Source: Parietaria judaica (Eukaryota; Streptophyta; Magnoliopsida; Rosales; Urticaceae). Taken from it: 64,000 bases of DNA. The DNA lies in the NCBI GenBank assembly GCA_954871525.1, contig OX940868.1, positions 23,989,056 to 24,053,055 of the forward strand, written 5' to 3'. Below the pieces are notes generated by a model that saw only the letters and a list, made by a program, of their open reading frames with translations, did not search any database and had not been told where the DNA came from. Position numbers and translations under genes: made by a program. Within the stretch, counting starts at the first letter, position 1. Each line of letters begins with the position of its first letter. This document shows positions 34,831 through 45,719 of the stretch, piece by piece.

Positions 34831-35470
34831 CAGGGGCAGAGCTATGTAGGAGTTAGTGTACGCCCAGGCACCACCTGAAAACGACGTAAAAAATATTAAA
34901 ATAACAGTGTTTGAGTAAAAAAAAATCTATATCATTATATTATTTGATGGATCCTCATAAGGAATGTAAGAGCATGCAGCCCAACCGGTTTAAGTGCTTT
35001 TGCAAAGTCTCTCTTCTTACGAGAGATGAGGTGAGTTCGACTCTTGGTTTAGTCTTATTTTTTGTTTATTTTTCTTTTTCAGTTTCAAGCTTTTTTTATT
35101 TATTTATTTCTTTGAGTTATTAAATATATGGATACATTCTTACACTCGTTTATTAAATTACTAAAAATTTTATTAATTTTTTATTTTGGCGTTTAACAAT
35201 AGACTACAGACGCTTAGATATTTCTATTTCTGTAAACGATGAATTCACAAATGCAATACTTTCAAAAATAAAAACACGACGTCTTTTTTTATACTAGGAT
35301 AAGTCATGTCTATTTGTTATAATGTTATATATATATATATGTTATAATGTTATTACTGATTCTTGTAACTTGTTGTGATTATCCTTAATTGTGTGCTTCT
35401 TTGCCTAATATATTTTTATTTTTAAAAAATACTAGGCACCACCTGAATTGAAATCCTAGCTCCACCACTG
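34831..35470. mobile_element. Non-autonomous hAT element, copy 3
   Basis: A 640-bp element with left end CAGGGGCAGAGCTATGTAGG and right end, inverted, CAGTGGTGGAGCTAGGATTT. It has an exact 8-bp target duplication, ttcgtaag (34823-34830 and 35471-35478). It is non-coding and belongs to a different family from copies 1 and 2. Confidence 0.85.
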
Positions 35471-35604
35471 TTCGTAAGGGCGTAACCTAAGAATGTGAGA
35501 ATCATTCTTTGAAAACACAAGTCCCCAAATAAATTTCTTATTTTAAGGTATTCTTGTGTTCTAGAGAATCCAAAGTTGTAACTTAGGATTTTCTACACAC
35601 TTTT

Positions 35605-35718
35605 GTACTTGAATACACGTAAATTTCAATAGGAATCAAACACTCATGAACTCTCATTTTCGTACTTGAATACACGTAAATTTCAATAGGAATCAAACAC
35701 TCATGAACTCTCATTCTA
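35605..35718. repeat. 57-bp tandem duplication
   Basis: Two adjacent near-identical 57-bp units (35605-35661 and 35662-35718). Each contains gtacttgaatacacgtaaat and ends with atgaactctcat. The second carries the ATG of the small ORF at 35703. The first copy's ATG hits a stop after six codons. Confidence 0.9.
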
Positions 35719-35900
35719 CTCTCATTTTACTCATGTTCTTTCTCTTATTTCTTATCAACTTAAAAACAATATTAACGGAAGCACACGCCCTAGCTCTACC
35801 GGGAAACACATATGAAAATTACATTGCCATGTGTAACATCGTGACCTGGTTGAGTCAGTTTTCACCCTCAACAATTGACATGAATATTGTTCTCAATTAA
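35703..35900 (+). CDS. Hypothetical small secreted peptide
   Basis: A 65-codon ORF that I do not recognise. Its N-terminus is a textbook signal peptide (MNSHSTLILLMFFLLFLINL), with possible cleavage after EAHA. It is followed by a short Leu/Asn-rich tail containing one Cys. The ATG lies in the second unit of the 57-bp tandem duplication. It may be a peptide gene, a fragment, or chance. The hydrophobic start is easily produced by T-rich DNA, so support is weak. Confidence 0.25.
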   Translation: MNSHSTLILLMFFLLFLINLKTILTEAHALALPGNTYENYIAMCNIVTWLSQFSPSTIDMNIVLN

Positions 35901-36348
35901 TTGTCTATCTAAGAAAAAAAATGTATTAGTAATTTCAATAAAGAGAAAAGTTGAACATGCAATTTTTTAGCAAACCGAATGCGGGTATTAAAACTTCGAT
36001 CTAGTTTGAAATCCAGATCAGAGAATTAAAATTGAATTTTTTAAAATCAAAATTTAGATTTTGGATACTCGCATTTCTTGATGACCGGATTTCAAAATCC
36101 AGATCCGGACTTCATTTTTGCAAATTCTGGATATAAAAAGAGCTATCCGGACTGAATTTACCCCTAGAGAAAAGCAATCGACTTTGATCCACTCCATCAA
36201 CGAACGTTCGAATGACTGTCTTTGTCAACTCTTTTTTTTTCATCATTGTAAGTTTGTAACAAGTATGTACACCAAAAGAAAACGACATTATATGCAAAAA
36301 AGAAGAAAGAATTCAACCTAAGTTTGTTCCAACTGACAAACGACAGCA

Positions 36349-37623
36349 TCAACAAGAAATGTCGTTGGTGCCGTAACTAACCGCTTCTAGACTGGTGTCA
36401 GACATGTCAGTCATCCAAACCTTGGGTCCGTTCCCTTCCCCGCGCAAGTTATACGCGTAAGAAGGCCACTCCAAGCCCCTCTCCCGTCCCGCGCAAGAGC
36501 CGTCGAGCCCGGCTCCGAGCATCCTGTGCGTCCTCTCCAGCACGACGAGGCTTGAGAACGTTGAGAAGCTATTGCCCACGAACACGTCCGACCTCAAGCA
36601 CACCTCGTAGTCAATCGCTGATCGGATCAGGTAAGGGTGCCTCCCGTACACGTCCTGTACGCCGAGTTTCTTCTTCTCGAAGACTACCAAACCGTCCCTC
36701 CAGCCGCTCAGCACCGAGGCATCCTCGAGCAGCTCGTCCGCCATTGCAGCGTAAACCAATGTCGGGGGTTCGAGCCCCGGGATTTCGCCCACTCTCTGCA
36801 CGATCTCGTCCTTGCTGCTGCAGATTTCGGAGATGTTCCGCTTCTTCTCCAAGTTCTTGCAGTGGATCATCCAGTCCTTTTCTAATCGCATGTGGACCGC
36901 GACGTATTTCGACCGAGTTTTTCCGCTCTCCGTGTTCCCCATTTCTCTAATCTTCGATACGACGGTGTTCGCTTCGGCCATGATCTCGTCAACAAGGACC
37001 AAGCACTCGAACACCTTTGCATAGTCCTTCACGGGCCAATGGTCGTGCCAGAGAAACGGGTTCTTCCCGACGATTTTGATTACTTCGTGGCCGTCGATAC
37101 GCTGCGTTTTGTGCTCTTCGAGCTGCTCTAAATCCCGCTCCTTCGTCCACCTTCTCCCGCTTCCTTTCCTAAGCTCGAATCCGTTACTCGCTTTGCTCAG
37201 ATCAGAGTATTTCCCCAGCCTCACAAACCCGTCACAACTCGAATTAAATTTGTCGAAATCGAAGACTTTGTCGAACGGAATCGGCTCCAAGAGATCGAGT
37301 TCTTTGTAGAACAACGACGCGCTTAAGCTCGGCATCAGCAGAGTTCTGTTGAGCAGTCTCGCCGTGAGGAAAGATCTCGCGAGAGAGATCTTCTGGTTGT
37401 TCAGGCCCCACACAATCTGCGGGACCTCGAGGAACTTGTCGTTCCGGATGACGGATTCGACGACGTTTCCGGGGAATTCGACGCCGTGTCGGTTCGAAGG
37501 GGCGGAGAATTGGGGAGCAAAGAGAGCTCTGACGATGAACAGACCTATAACTGCCAAGAACACGCACTTCGACGGAACAGAGTTGAAATAACCGCTCAGG
37601 ATCTTCAATGGCTTCATATCCAT
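36349..37623 (-). CDS. O-fucosyltransferase-like (GDP-fucose O-FucT family) protein
   Basis: A 424-aa type II membrane protein, probably in the Golgi or secretory pathway. It has a short N-terminus, then a membrane anchor at residues about 17-35 (CVFLAVIGLFIVRALFA), then the luminal domain. Family-like blocks include QIVWGLNNQKISLARS, LNRTLLMPSLSASLFYKE, KNPFLWHDHWPVKDYA, VAVHMRLEKDWMIHCKNLE and NSFSTFSSLVVLERT. From memory the sequence resembles the Arabidopsis At4g08810 (SUB1) branch of the family more than classical O-fucosyltransferases. I could not check this. The coding region is one exon, and introns lie in the 5' UTR. The ATG at 37623 (MDMKPLK) was chosen. The in-frame extension MYIYIYIG comes from the intron's (AT)n tract, next to an acceptor at 37641-37642. 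Confidence 0.88.
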   Translation of the reverse strand: MDMKPLKILSGYFNSVPSKCVFLAVIGLFIVRALFAPQFSAPSNRHGVEFPGNVVESVIRNDKFLEVPQIVWGLNNQKISLARSFLTARLLNRTLLMPSLSASLFYKELDLLEPIPFDKVFDFDKFNSSCDGFVRLGKYSDLSKASNGFELRKGSGRRWTKERDLEQLEEHKTQRIDGHEVIKIVGKNPFLWHDHWPVKDYAKVFECLVLVDEIMAEANTVVSKIREMGNTESGKTRSKYVAVHMRLEKDWMIHCKNLEKKRNISEICSSKDEIVQRVGEIPGLEPPTLVYAAMADELLEDASVLSGWRDGLVVFEKKKLGVQDVYGRHPYLIRSAIDYEVCLRSDVFVGNSFSTFSSLVVLERTHRMLGAGLDGSCAGRERGLEWPSYAYNLRGEGNGPKVWMTDMSDTSLEAVSYGTNDISC

Positions 37624-37640
37624 CAACGATTGAATAAATC

Positions 37641-38130
37641 CTATATATATATATATATACAAACATATGTATCGTTAATGTTATTGTAATCATTTTAAAA
37701 AATTGTGGAAATCGAGAGGAGAAAATGAAACTTACCCAGAAATCCGATCAATCTGAGATGTTCATGGTACTCTGTTCATGAAAATCTGCATGACCCAGAA
37801 AGGAAAATTATTCCCATTAGTGACGTAATAAATCGAATTGAAGAACAAGGGCAGTTTCGGTGTTCTTACCTCGGATTGATCGTCAAGAGTATCGACTGAA
37901 GATTGGGACAAAAGAACACCGAAGCTCTCTGTTCTAGGAGCGAGAATCCATGGACAAAAAAAACAGAGCAAGAAAACAGTGACGACACTCACGTATCGCT
38001 GGTCTTCTTTTGCGATGGTTTTGAGGAATCTGAATTCTGAAGAAAGAAACAAATAAAAACAAGAGGTTGCATGTGAAGGCAAATTGAAAAGCCTGTAAAC
38101 CCGTTCGAGAAAAAGCAAGCCAAACAAACC
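37641..38130 (-). other. 5' UTR exons and introns of the O-FucT-like gene
   Basis: Minus-strand splice signals suggest small untranslated exons. One is at 37785-37736 (TGCAG| acceptor, TCTGG|GTAAG donor). Another ends at 37870 (CCGAG|GTAAG). A first exon may end near 38005 at GATAC|GTGAGT. The ORF running through here is not thought to be coding. Confidence 0.45.
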
Positions 38131-38151
38131 ACGATCATGATATATTGACAA

Positions 38152-40699
38152 GTAAGTAATATATATGATATTAATTTTTTAAATGTTTTGTTGACCAGGT
38201 TTCAAATATTCAAATACTAGATGGCTGTGAAATATTAAGTAGTGTTTTTTCAGGCCGGTAAGTCTTCGGTCTCGGTTTTACTCGACAGAGATCATATTTT
38301 CGGTTTTTTAAAATTGAATATCGCAGATTCTCTTTTTTACACTTAGAACTGATTCTACCGAATACCCTATTGGGAACGACATTTGTGTTTGGACCAGATT
38401 CGCTCCATTTAATAATTGTATTTATTGCATTTACCGATTTTAACTTATTTAACTTTTTAAAAAAAATGATAAATTAATTCATTTTAGACTTATTGAGTTA
38501 TTCATTTTTATTTGTTTAACTATAAATATAATTCTCTAAAATTAATAACCAACAATTTTATATATCAATCAATTGAACAATGTAATTAATTAAATACAAA
38601 AATATGATTTATTTGATAAAAGTATTAGAGCACTTTATATACTATATATATTATATAAAAAAAAAAAACTTTTTATCGCCTCTAATTAAGACTCATCGTG
38701 TTATCTTATTTGTGCTATATTCACTTGTGTAAATTATATTAGACACAATTAGACCCATATTTGTTTATAACCGATCCAAACTCGTTTAGAACGTGTCGTA
38801 TTCGTATTTGGCTATGTATTGCCACTCTTAAGTCCGTGTACACATTTTTTTTTTGTTGTAAAGTATTTGAGGTGTGAAAGTGAGTAAAGGATGTTTGGGA
38901 ATCGGCAAAAGCGAGTAAAGAGAAAAAGAGTTCAGAAGGAAGTGGTGTACAGATTGAGATTCTGTCTAAAGTCTAAACTCGGCGAGACATCCGGTGTTAT
39001 TTCTTTAAGAAAAGAAGAGAAAAAAGAAGGTTCGCTAGTGATTGTTGCCGCGTTTCCTCGTGACATGCATTATTAGTATTATTATTAGACTTTCACATGC
39101 CGTGATTATTTAAATTAATAATTCAATCATAACTTCTTTTTTTATCAATTAATTGATGATCTTCATCATTGCACGACCCCCTTCAATCTGCTTTCGATTG
39201 GAGCCTAAAGAACGGAGTTTTTGGCAAAAAGAAAAAAGGAACCGGGTCACGGTTTTTTTTTTTTTTTTTTTTTTTTAAGAACCGGATCATTGCACGATCC
39301 TCTTGAATTTGGCTCCGGCTCTTGGTTTCTCCCGCTTCGATTGGAGTCTAAATATCAGAGTTTTCGGCTTAAAGTGAACAGGGTCAATAATTGGGTTAAT
39401 AATTTAATATTCTAGTATTTTTTGTAATATAAATTATTAGATTACATATATAAGAAAATAAGTGTAGATTTTTTTCTTTCTATAAATCATATTTGCCCGG
39501 CTTAATTTTGGGCTTGATTTAGTTTTGTAAAAAAACGAGTTCTCGATTCAGTTTTTGATTTTTCTATTTTGAAAAGAAAAAGAAAAGATTTTTTTTTTCT
39601 GTAATAACCGGAATCCAACGAAAAAATTGCTAAAGCCTCGCTTCGCGAAAACGTTTTCACCAACGTCATTGTTTTGCAGATCAATCTGTAAACAAACAAC
39701 TTCTTTCACTTTGTAATTGTCTAATTTTAGTTAGTTTTCAACGGAAATAAAGATGACCATAATACAAAGTCAACAGTAGTATATGGAGGAAATAGAAATT
39801 AGGAGTCATGGAAGAAAAATAAGGGCCAAAAATATGACATTATTTTATTCCTCGTGAAAAACGTTACCCTGGCAAGAGTTTAGGTGCTCATTTAATTAAA
39901 GTTGTATCCTATAATCTATTATATATGGTCTCGTCATAATAATAAAATTAAATATGATCAACTACATTGCATGAAATATTGAATATGCTTTATTATTATT
40001 AGGGCGTGTTAGCTAGGCAGGCCTTAATATTTAAGCCTTCCCAGTTGGCACAAGTTGTGACAGGTATTCTTCTTATATTTTGTAAAGTCAACCTACCATT
40101 TTATAAAAAATATTTAGCCTATAATATAACTTACTTCTTTTGTTAATAATCTAATTGATTAAAGAATATAGATCATCTCTTCCTCTATTGGTTAGGTTAC
40201 AGTTGTAGTACTCAATCAACATGTACTCTTCTAAGTTCTAACCTTAAATATATAAATATATCCATCACTTTCCTCCCATTTCCGATTACTGACGTTAGTA
40301 AATACCTTGTGGCGTTCAGTTGACCGCCAAATCACATTGCCATGTTATTTTTTACTGCTACGTAGTATTTATATTTTTAAATAAATTTTTAAATTTTTTT
40401 TAAATATTATTTTTAAACAGTTATTATTGATTTTGAGAATAATTTCAATATCGAAGAACCGGAATGGAGATTCAGGCAGTGAAGCTTTGAGAATAGGAGT
40501 AAAGAATACGAATGTTACGGTATTTTCTCTTGGTAAGAGATTTGCTTACAACTTTATCGCGCCAAATGACATATGTTAAATTGGAAATACAAAGATTTAA
40601 ATGTTATCACGTAATATATATATGCTGCCAATTGCGCATTGAAATGTCAAGAGAGTTGACGTGGTTTCCCACCTCAAACAGTCAAGTGTGACTTGTGAG
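38152..40699. other. Intergenic AT-rich region
   Basis: About 2.5 kb without a supportable gene. It contains a poly-T tract near 39250-39278 and scattered simple repeats. Short Lys/Arg-rich ORFs near 38891 and 39221 show no family features. Confidence 0.55.
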
Positions 40700-41509
40700 T
40701 GTATGATAATCTTGGAATTAGATGATTCGGTGGAATTCGATCTCTCACGTTGCAAGCTCTCGATTCACTCTCGATATATGTATATATATATATAAGCAAT
40801 ATAAATGAAACGAGGGATTTTTTATAGAGGTTCGTCCCAAGGCGGTAGTTGACTACGTCCTCTGTTAGTTTATTGTGACAACTGACTTAGACGGATAGCT
40901 ACAGACAACAAATCACGCCTAGAACAGGGAAAAGAATGAGAAGAAGGAAAAAGAATACAACAAAATCTCTAAGTGAGCAAGAATGCCGGGTAGGAGCTTT
41001 CGATGTATCTTCTCAGGGTTGTGTGTGCTTATATTTGTTGATCTGGGCTTGAGCTTGATATTTATAGACTTCAATTCTTCCCGTTGGACTTCCAGGAACC
41101 GTGGGGTATTCTCTCCGTGATGACCGGGTAGAATGGCTCATCTTGCTACACGTGTCTCACGACTACGTTCTCTTCGTCATGTTTGAATTATGCCCGTTCA
41201 AGACTTGACTTCGTGCTCCTGGTCTTCCGCTTGGGTTTGAAGTGAGATGGCAGGTAGAAATTATGACAATTCTACCCTCTTCTTTCTGGGTCGACGACGG
41301 ATAGCGCTGAGCTTTTGGGCCTTCTGGGCCGAGTTGCTTAGTATCCGCCGGGTTTCATCTGATTGAGAACTCTATTGGGCATCTCAATTGGGCTTTTGTG
41401 AATATCGATTTATCTCTTTAAAGCCTTTAATCTCTATTTGTAAATTTAATTAATTCACAATTTTAACACTTTATGTCATATTAAATAATGACGAATTTGT
41501 ACGTCAACA
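40700..41509 (+). mobile_element. Probable solo LTR, Ogre/TAT-like
   Basis: An 810-bp segment starting TGTATGATAATC and ending GTACGTCAACA. It has 4/5 matching flanks (gtgag at 40695-40699, atgag at 41510-41514). It contains tttttatagaggttcgtcc and later GC-rich text of the style seen in plant gypsy LTRs. It has no coding content and no partner LTR. Confidence 0.5.
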
Positions 41510-41514
41510 ATGAG

Positions 41515-43030
41515 TACTTTTCCATGAGAAACTTGATGAACAAAAGTAGCCGATGAATTATTTTTAAAAGATAACGCCCAATAGAGGCCCATTGCACAAG
41601 ATAATTGGGCTATTCCTCAAGGCCATATTAAAAAAATAATTAAGAGTTTTATCTTTAAATAGCTTAGCAACAAGTCTCATTTTTTCTATTAAAAAAAAAA
41701 AAAACAAGTCTCATTTTTTATTATATCTTGACAGAAGTTTTCTAACGTAGAATTATGTTAAGTCAATATTTGGTAGATTAATAATTTTAATTAAATAATA
41801 TTTTTAATATGATGTCGATTTAAGATCAACTATTTAAATTAATAACTCGCTAAATTCGTAAAATAATACATTTTCTACAAGAATATAAGTCTCACTATAT
41901 ATATGAATCAATAATTCAAAATAAATATAAATAATATTTCATAACTAATTATGAAATTACTATAAAAATTTCATAGCACAGTGAAATCATTTTCAATAAA
42001 AAAAAAGTACATAACTAATCATGTAGAATATTTAAAAAATAATTATAAAGTTATTTGTTTTTATATATATATAAGTGCTATTGTTATTCTTATTTAATAT
42101 CTATTCATAATATTGCTATCTTAATAAAAAGGATATATTTTTACAGTAATAAAGTATTGTGGATAAGCTCTTTTTTTTTTTACTATTTACAATGATTACA
42201 TAATTATTACCTCATTATCTGATAATTAGATAATATAAAAAAATTTAGTGGTCTAGAGTAGATACTATTAACTTACAGAGATAAAACTTTTATAAACCTG
42301 TTATTTATTTTTTATGCTCAAGACCCTAAATTATTAGGATGAAGTCTTGGCCATCATTTGCCAATTGTCCGAGCCTCCGAGGGCCTACAAGACGGCGACG
42401 GAATCTATGGAAAAGGCCTAGTTCCTTCACCGAGACATTCGATTTATAAGAATTTGGATGTATCGTGAAATCTTGAACACGTGTCACATTTAAGGAATTT
42501 CAAACATTTTATGTGCACTTTTCTGAAACTAACGAGACGTTGACAACAAGTGAATGGATAGTAGACATAACGAAAATTAGTGAAAATTTTAGCGCAAAAA
42601 TTAAAATAGGACTATACCACCAACCACAAGAATAATGGGGGTGGTTCAAAGTCCATCCCCTCCGGAAAAAAAATAAAATATTGACATTAATATCTCGATT
42701 TTATTTTTTAGCATAAATTTGTAGATTAATTTAGTTTAACCCGTCTTAATTTTTACTGAAAGTTAAATACAAACCCCTCTAATTAAAATTTGACAAAAAT
42801 AGTAATTCCTGATTCGGACACCACCAAAGAAATAATAACATTAAGTTATAACCCGTTTTTTAAATTCATCAATTGATAAAATTAATTTCGATTGGTTCCA
42901 AAAATGCAACACCTAAATAGGCACCATATATGGATGTTAACAGGAAATATAATCAGTGATCACAACATAACCACACGAATAATAGAAGATGTAGGAAATA
43001 TAATAGCACAAATTAGAAAGAAGAAAAAAA
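41515..43030. other. Intergenic AT-rich region
   Basis: No gene or defined repeat. Poly-A and (AT)n runs occur throughout. Confidence 0.55.
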
Positions 43031-43040
43031 AACTCAATTC

Positions 43041-43048
43041 TATAAATA
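43041..43048 (+). promoter_or_regulatory. TATA box of the first RALF-like gene
   Basis: TATAAATA lies 142 bases upstream of the ATG at 43190 and fits a 5' UTR of about 110 bases. Confidence 0.55.
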
Positions 43049-43189
43049 AACATGCCTAAAAATAGACCCTCAAGAAAACTATATATATGACCTTGCGTAC
43101 TGTGAAATAATATCACATCATCACATTCATATCCTTCCTTCAAACCAGAACCAAAACACAGAAAACAGGAAGAAAAAAAAAAGGTCAAA

Positions 43190-43414
43190 ATGAAAACTTG
43201 GGTTGTGTGCATGGCTCTGATCTGCATGTTGGCGCTCGGCAGCGTCCACGACGTGGCTGCCACTGAGACGGCGCACCCCGAGAAGGCGAAGCACCACATT
43301 GAGGAGCCGATCGGCCTGACTGGCGCTGCCAACGAGTACAGCCGCGGTTGCTCGGCGCACCACCGCTGCCGGGGCAAAGAGAAGGATTCGGACTTATCTT
43401 CCGAGGGTAATTGA
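43190..43414 (+). CDS. RALF-like secreted peptide lacking the first cysteine pair
   Basis: A 74-aa intronless precursor. It has a signal peptide (MKTWVVCMALICMLALGSVH), then a His/Glu-rich linker, then the RALF C-terminal signature NEYSRGCSAHHRCRG. RALF peptides signal through CrRLK1L receptor kinases at the cell surface. This one keeps only the second disulfide pair (GC and RC). The first Cys pair and the N-terminal YISY-type receptor-binding motif are absent, and ten extra acidic residues follow the usual end. It has no dibasic S1P-type cleavage site. Its start resembles the RALF-like gene at 56015 (MKLWLVGLALIGMVVLSSV). AATAAA at 43519 could be its polyadenylation signal. It may be a divergent ligand, an antagonist, or a decaying copy. 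Confidence 0.75.
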   Translation: MKTWVVCMALICMLALGSVHDVAATETAHPEKAKHHIEEPIGLTGAANEYSRGCSAHHRCRGKEKDSDLSSEGN

Positions 43415-43943
43415 AGCGACTAAGATGGGCTCATGCATGAGTTACCATGCAAGACGTACATGGGTCATAGTTTGTTGATGACCTATTTATTTGTTATTCT
43501 TTTTGTTTCATTTCTTTGAATAAAGATCGTCTATAAATGTATGACGATCGGTCGGTGATTTTGGTGGAATATAGATCGAGCGTTAATAAATTTGTTTGTT
43601 ATTGTATTCTTAAAATCAATTCAAATAATTTGTTTTCTTTGAATAGTTTTCAGAATCTTTATATTTGCATGGGTTCTTAAGCTACTGAAATGCTAATTAA
43701 ATTAAATGCTAATGACTAGGTTAAGCCAATTAAATTAACAAATAGGTTGGGAAGATTAATCATATATGTCTTTATGGGAAAAAAAGTTATCCTCGTTGAT
43801 ATTTAAATAAAAGCTTTTTTTTTTGTTAATCTATTTACAAACAAGCAGTTTAATGTAATTGTAAAAGGGGAACAAAAACGTGGTTAATTGATTCAAAGAG
43901 TAAGAGTGAATAGTTAAGAAATTAACAAAGGTAAAGGCTAAAT

Positions 43944-44224
43944 GGGTAAAATGCGGCTAAAGTATCTAAAGTTTACATTTTTTGCGATTATGTACCTAAT
44001 GTTTTTTTTGGCGGCTAATGTAGCTATTGTTTGTTCTGTTAAGCATTTACGATTCTTCCGTCTATTTTTTTAAGATCCTCGTTATTAGCGCCACGTAACC
44101 AGCCATGTCAGTTAAAACGAAATTAATTTTTTTGGGTAAAATGCGGCTAAAGTACCCAAAGTTCACATTTTTTGCGATTATGTACCTAATGTTTTTTTGG
44201 GTGAAAAATGTAGCTATTGTTTAT
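43944..44224. repeat. Direct repeat pair, MULE-end-like
   Basis: The block gggtaaaatgcggctaaagt, followed by ttgcgattatgtacctaatg, occurs at 43944 and again at 44134. The period is 190 bp and the orientation is the same. The block resembles the ends of short MULE-like MITEs elsewhere in the window, but the inverted partner is missing. Confidence 0.7.
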
Positions 44225-45719
44225 TTAATGGTCTGGTTATGCAATTAATAAATCATATTTTTAGGAATTAAAGTGTGTAATTAAAGTTTTGTAATAGCCA
44301 ATGAGGAATTAAAGTGAGAAGATTTATTTCCATACAACAATTTTATCATGCAATTGCATTGAGAGTAAACAATGTCGTTTTAAATAGCCAAATTACTGGG
44401 CTTTTATATGGCTTAGATTAACAAGCCACTGCATCATATAAATGTGTTCAAAAGTATATTTGTGGCAAATGTATGTAAGTTGCAAAATTGGGCAAATAAC
44501 AAGTTCCAAAATAAGGCAAAATACGATAGACAAATACTAACGCCCACAATATCAAATAATGTCACTAATGTCACCAGGGGCGAAGCCAGAAATTGTCGGA
44601 AGGGGGCGAAAATTAACATACTAAATTCAAAAATAAGATATGATATTAAAATCGAGAAAAACATTACATTACAATTGTCCTCTACGAGTTTTCATGTTTT
44701 GGAAATGAATCATAATAGGCTCGTCTTCAATTACATTAATCTCAACATATGTAAATAAAAGATCGTTTAGCCAGCCGTCTCCCAATTTTGCAACTTACAG
44801 CAAGTGATCCCAATCGTCGTACTCAAACACTTCACTCTCAGAAAAAAAAAAATGAAATTTACAACCTTTAAAACTCACCAGAGACCGTAATTAAAAGATT
44901 GGCGGTGACTTAATCCATATTTTATGACTATTTCTGCGATCATCTCGGCCAATATATCGATAGTGTGCAGTGATTGTACATGTATCCTTGTTTCATTTAT
45001 TCTCAATCAAACATTGATTTTCTTTTGTTTTGTTTGATGGCGTTTCTACTTTCACGAGTTGCTTATAATTTAAAAATAGTGCATTCATATTAGCGATGAA
45101 AAACACTACGTTATTTACCACAATCTTTCAATTTCAATTATGCATCGATATTGATATATAGAACGTAGTTAAAAGAGACGAAGCTTAGCCAAGTAAAAAG
45201 CTGAAAATTCTTTAATTCATAAACTATCAATTACATTTATGAAGACTAACTTTAACTATATATTGCATGAAGATAATAACCTAAGTGAACTTAAGAAATA
45301 CCAAATTATAATTAATCTAGGAATTCACAACTTAAAAAAATACCAAATTAACTTAGTAACTAACAACTTAGAAGCTACTAAATATTAATTAATGTAGGAA
45401 CTACCAACTTAGGAAATCTAAAATAATGCTAGAAAATATAAACTATTAATTAGGCATTAATTGACAATGCGGTTCTAGGGTTTCTGAGATAGGTAGCGTT
45501 CAATTTCCAATAATTTCTTGCATAAGATATTCAGCTTTCAACTTCGAAATCCACTATGGTCTTTTTTTTTTTTTTTTGCAATCAAATCCATATTTCAAGA
45601 TTTATGGTTTGGCCCGCACACTTAATCTACAAGTATACAATGAGGACAATGTTGAGTTTTTTTGTGGATTTTTCTCAATCTCGAGGCGTAAATCTTGAGA
45701 TATCTTTAAATTAAATAAT
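44225..45719. other. Intergenic AT-rich region
   Basis: No gene. At 44575 the text caggggcgaagccagaaatt looks like one hAT end, but no matching right end or target duplication was found. A poly-T run lies near 45561. Confidence 0.45.

Noticed and set aside
37762..38151. 129-codon minus-strand ORF upstream of the O-FucT-like gene
   Set aside because: It runs across splice-like signals in the 5' UTR and has no conserved features.
44575..44600. hAT-like left end caggggcgaagcc
   Set aside because: No right end or 8-bp duplication could be found.
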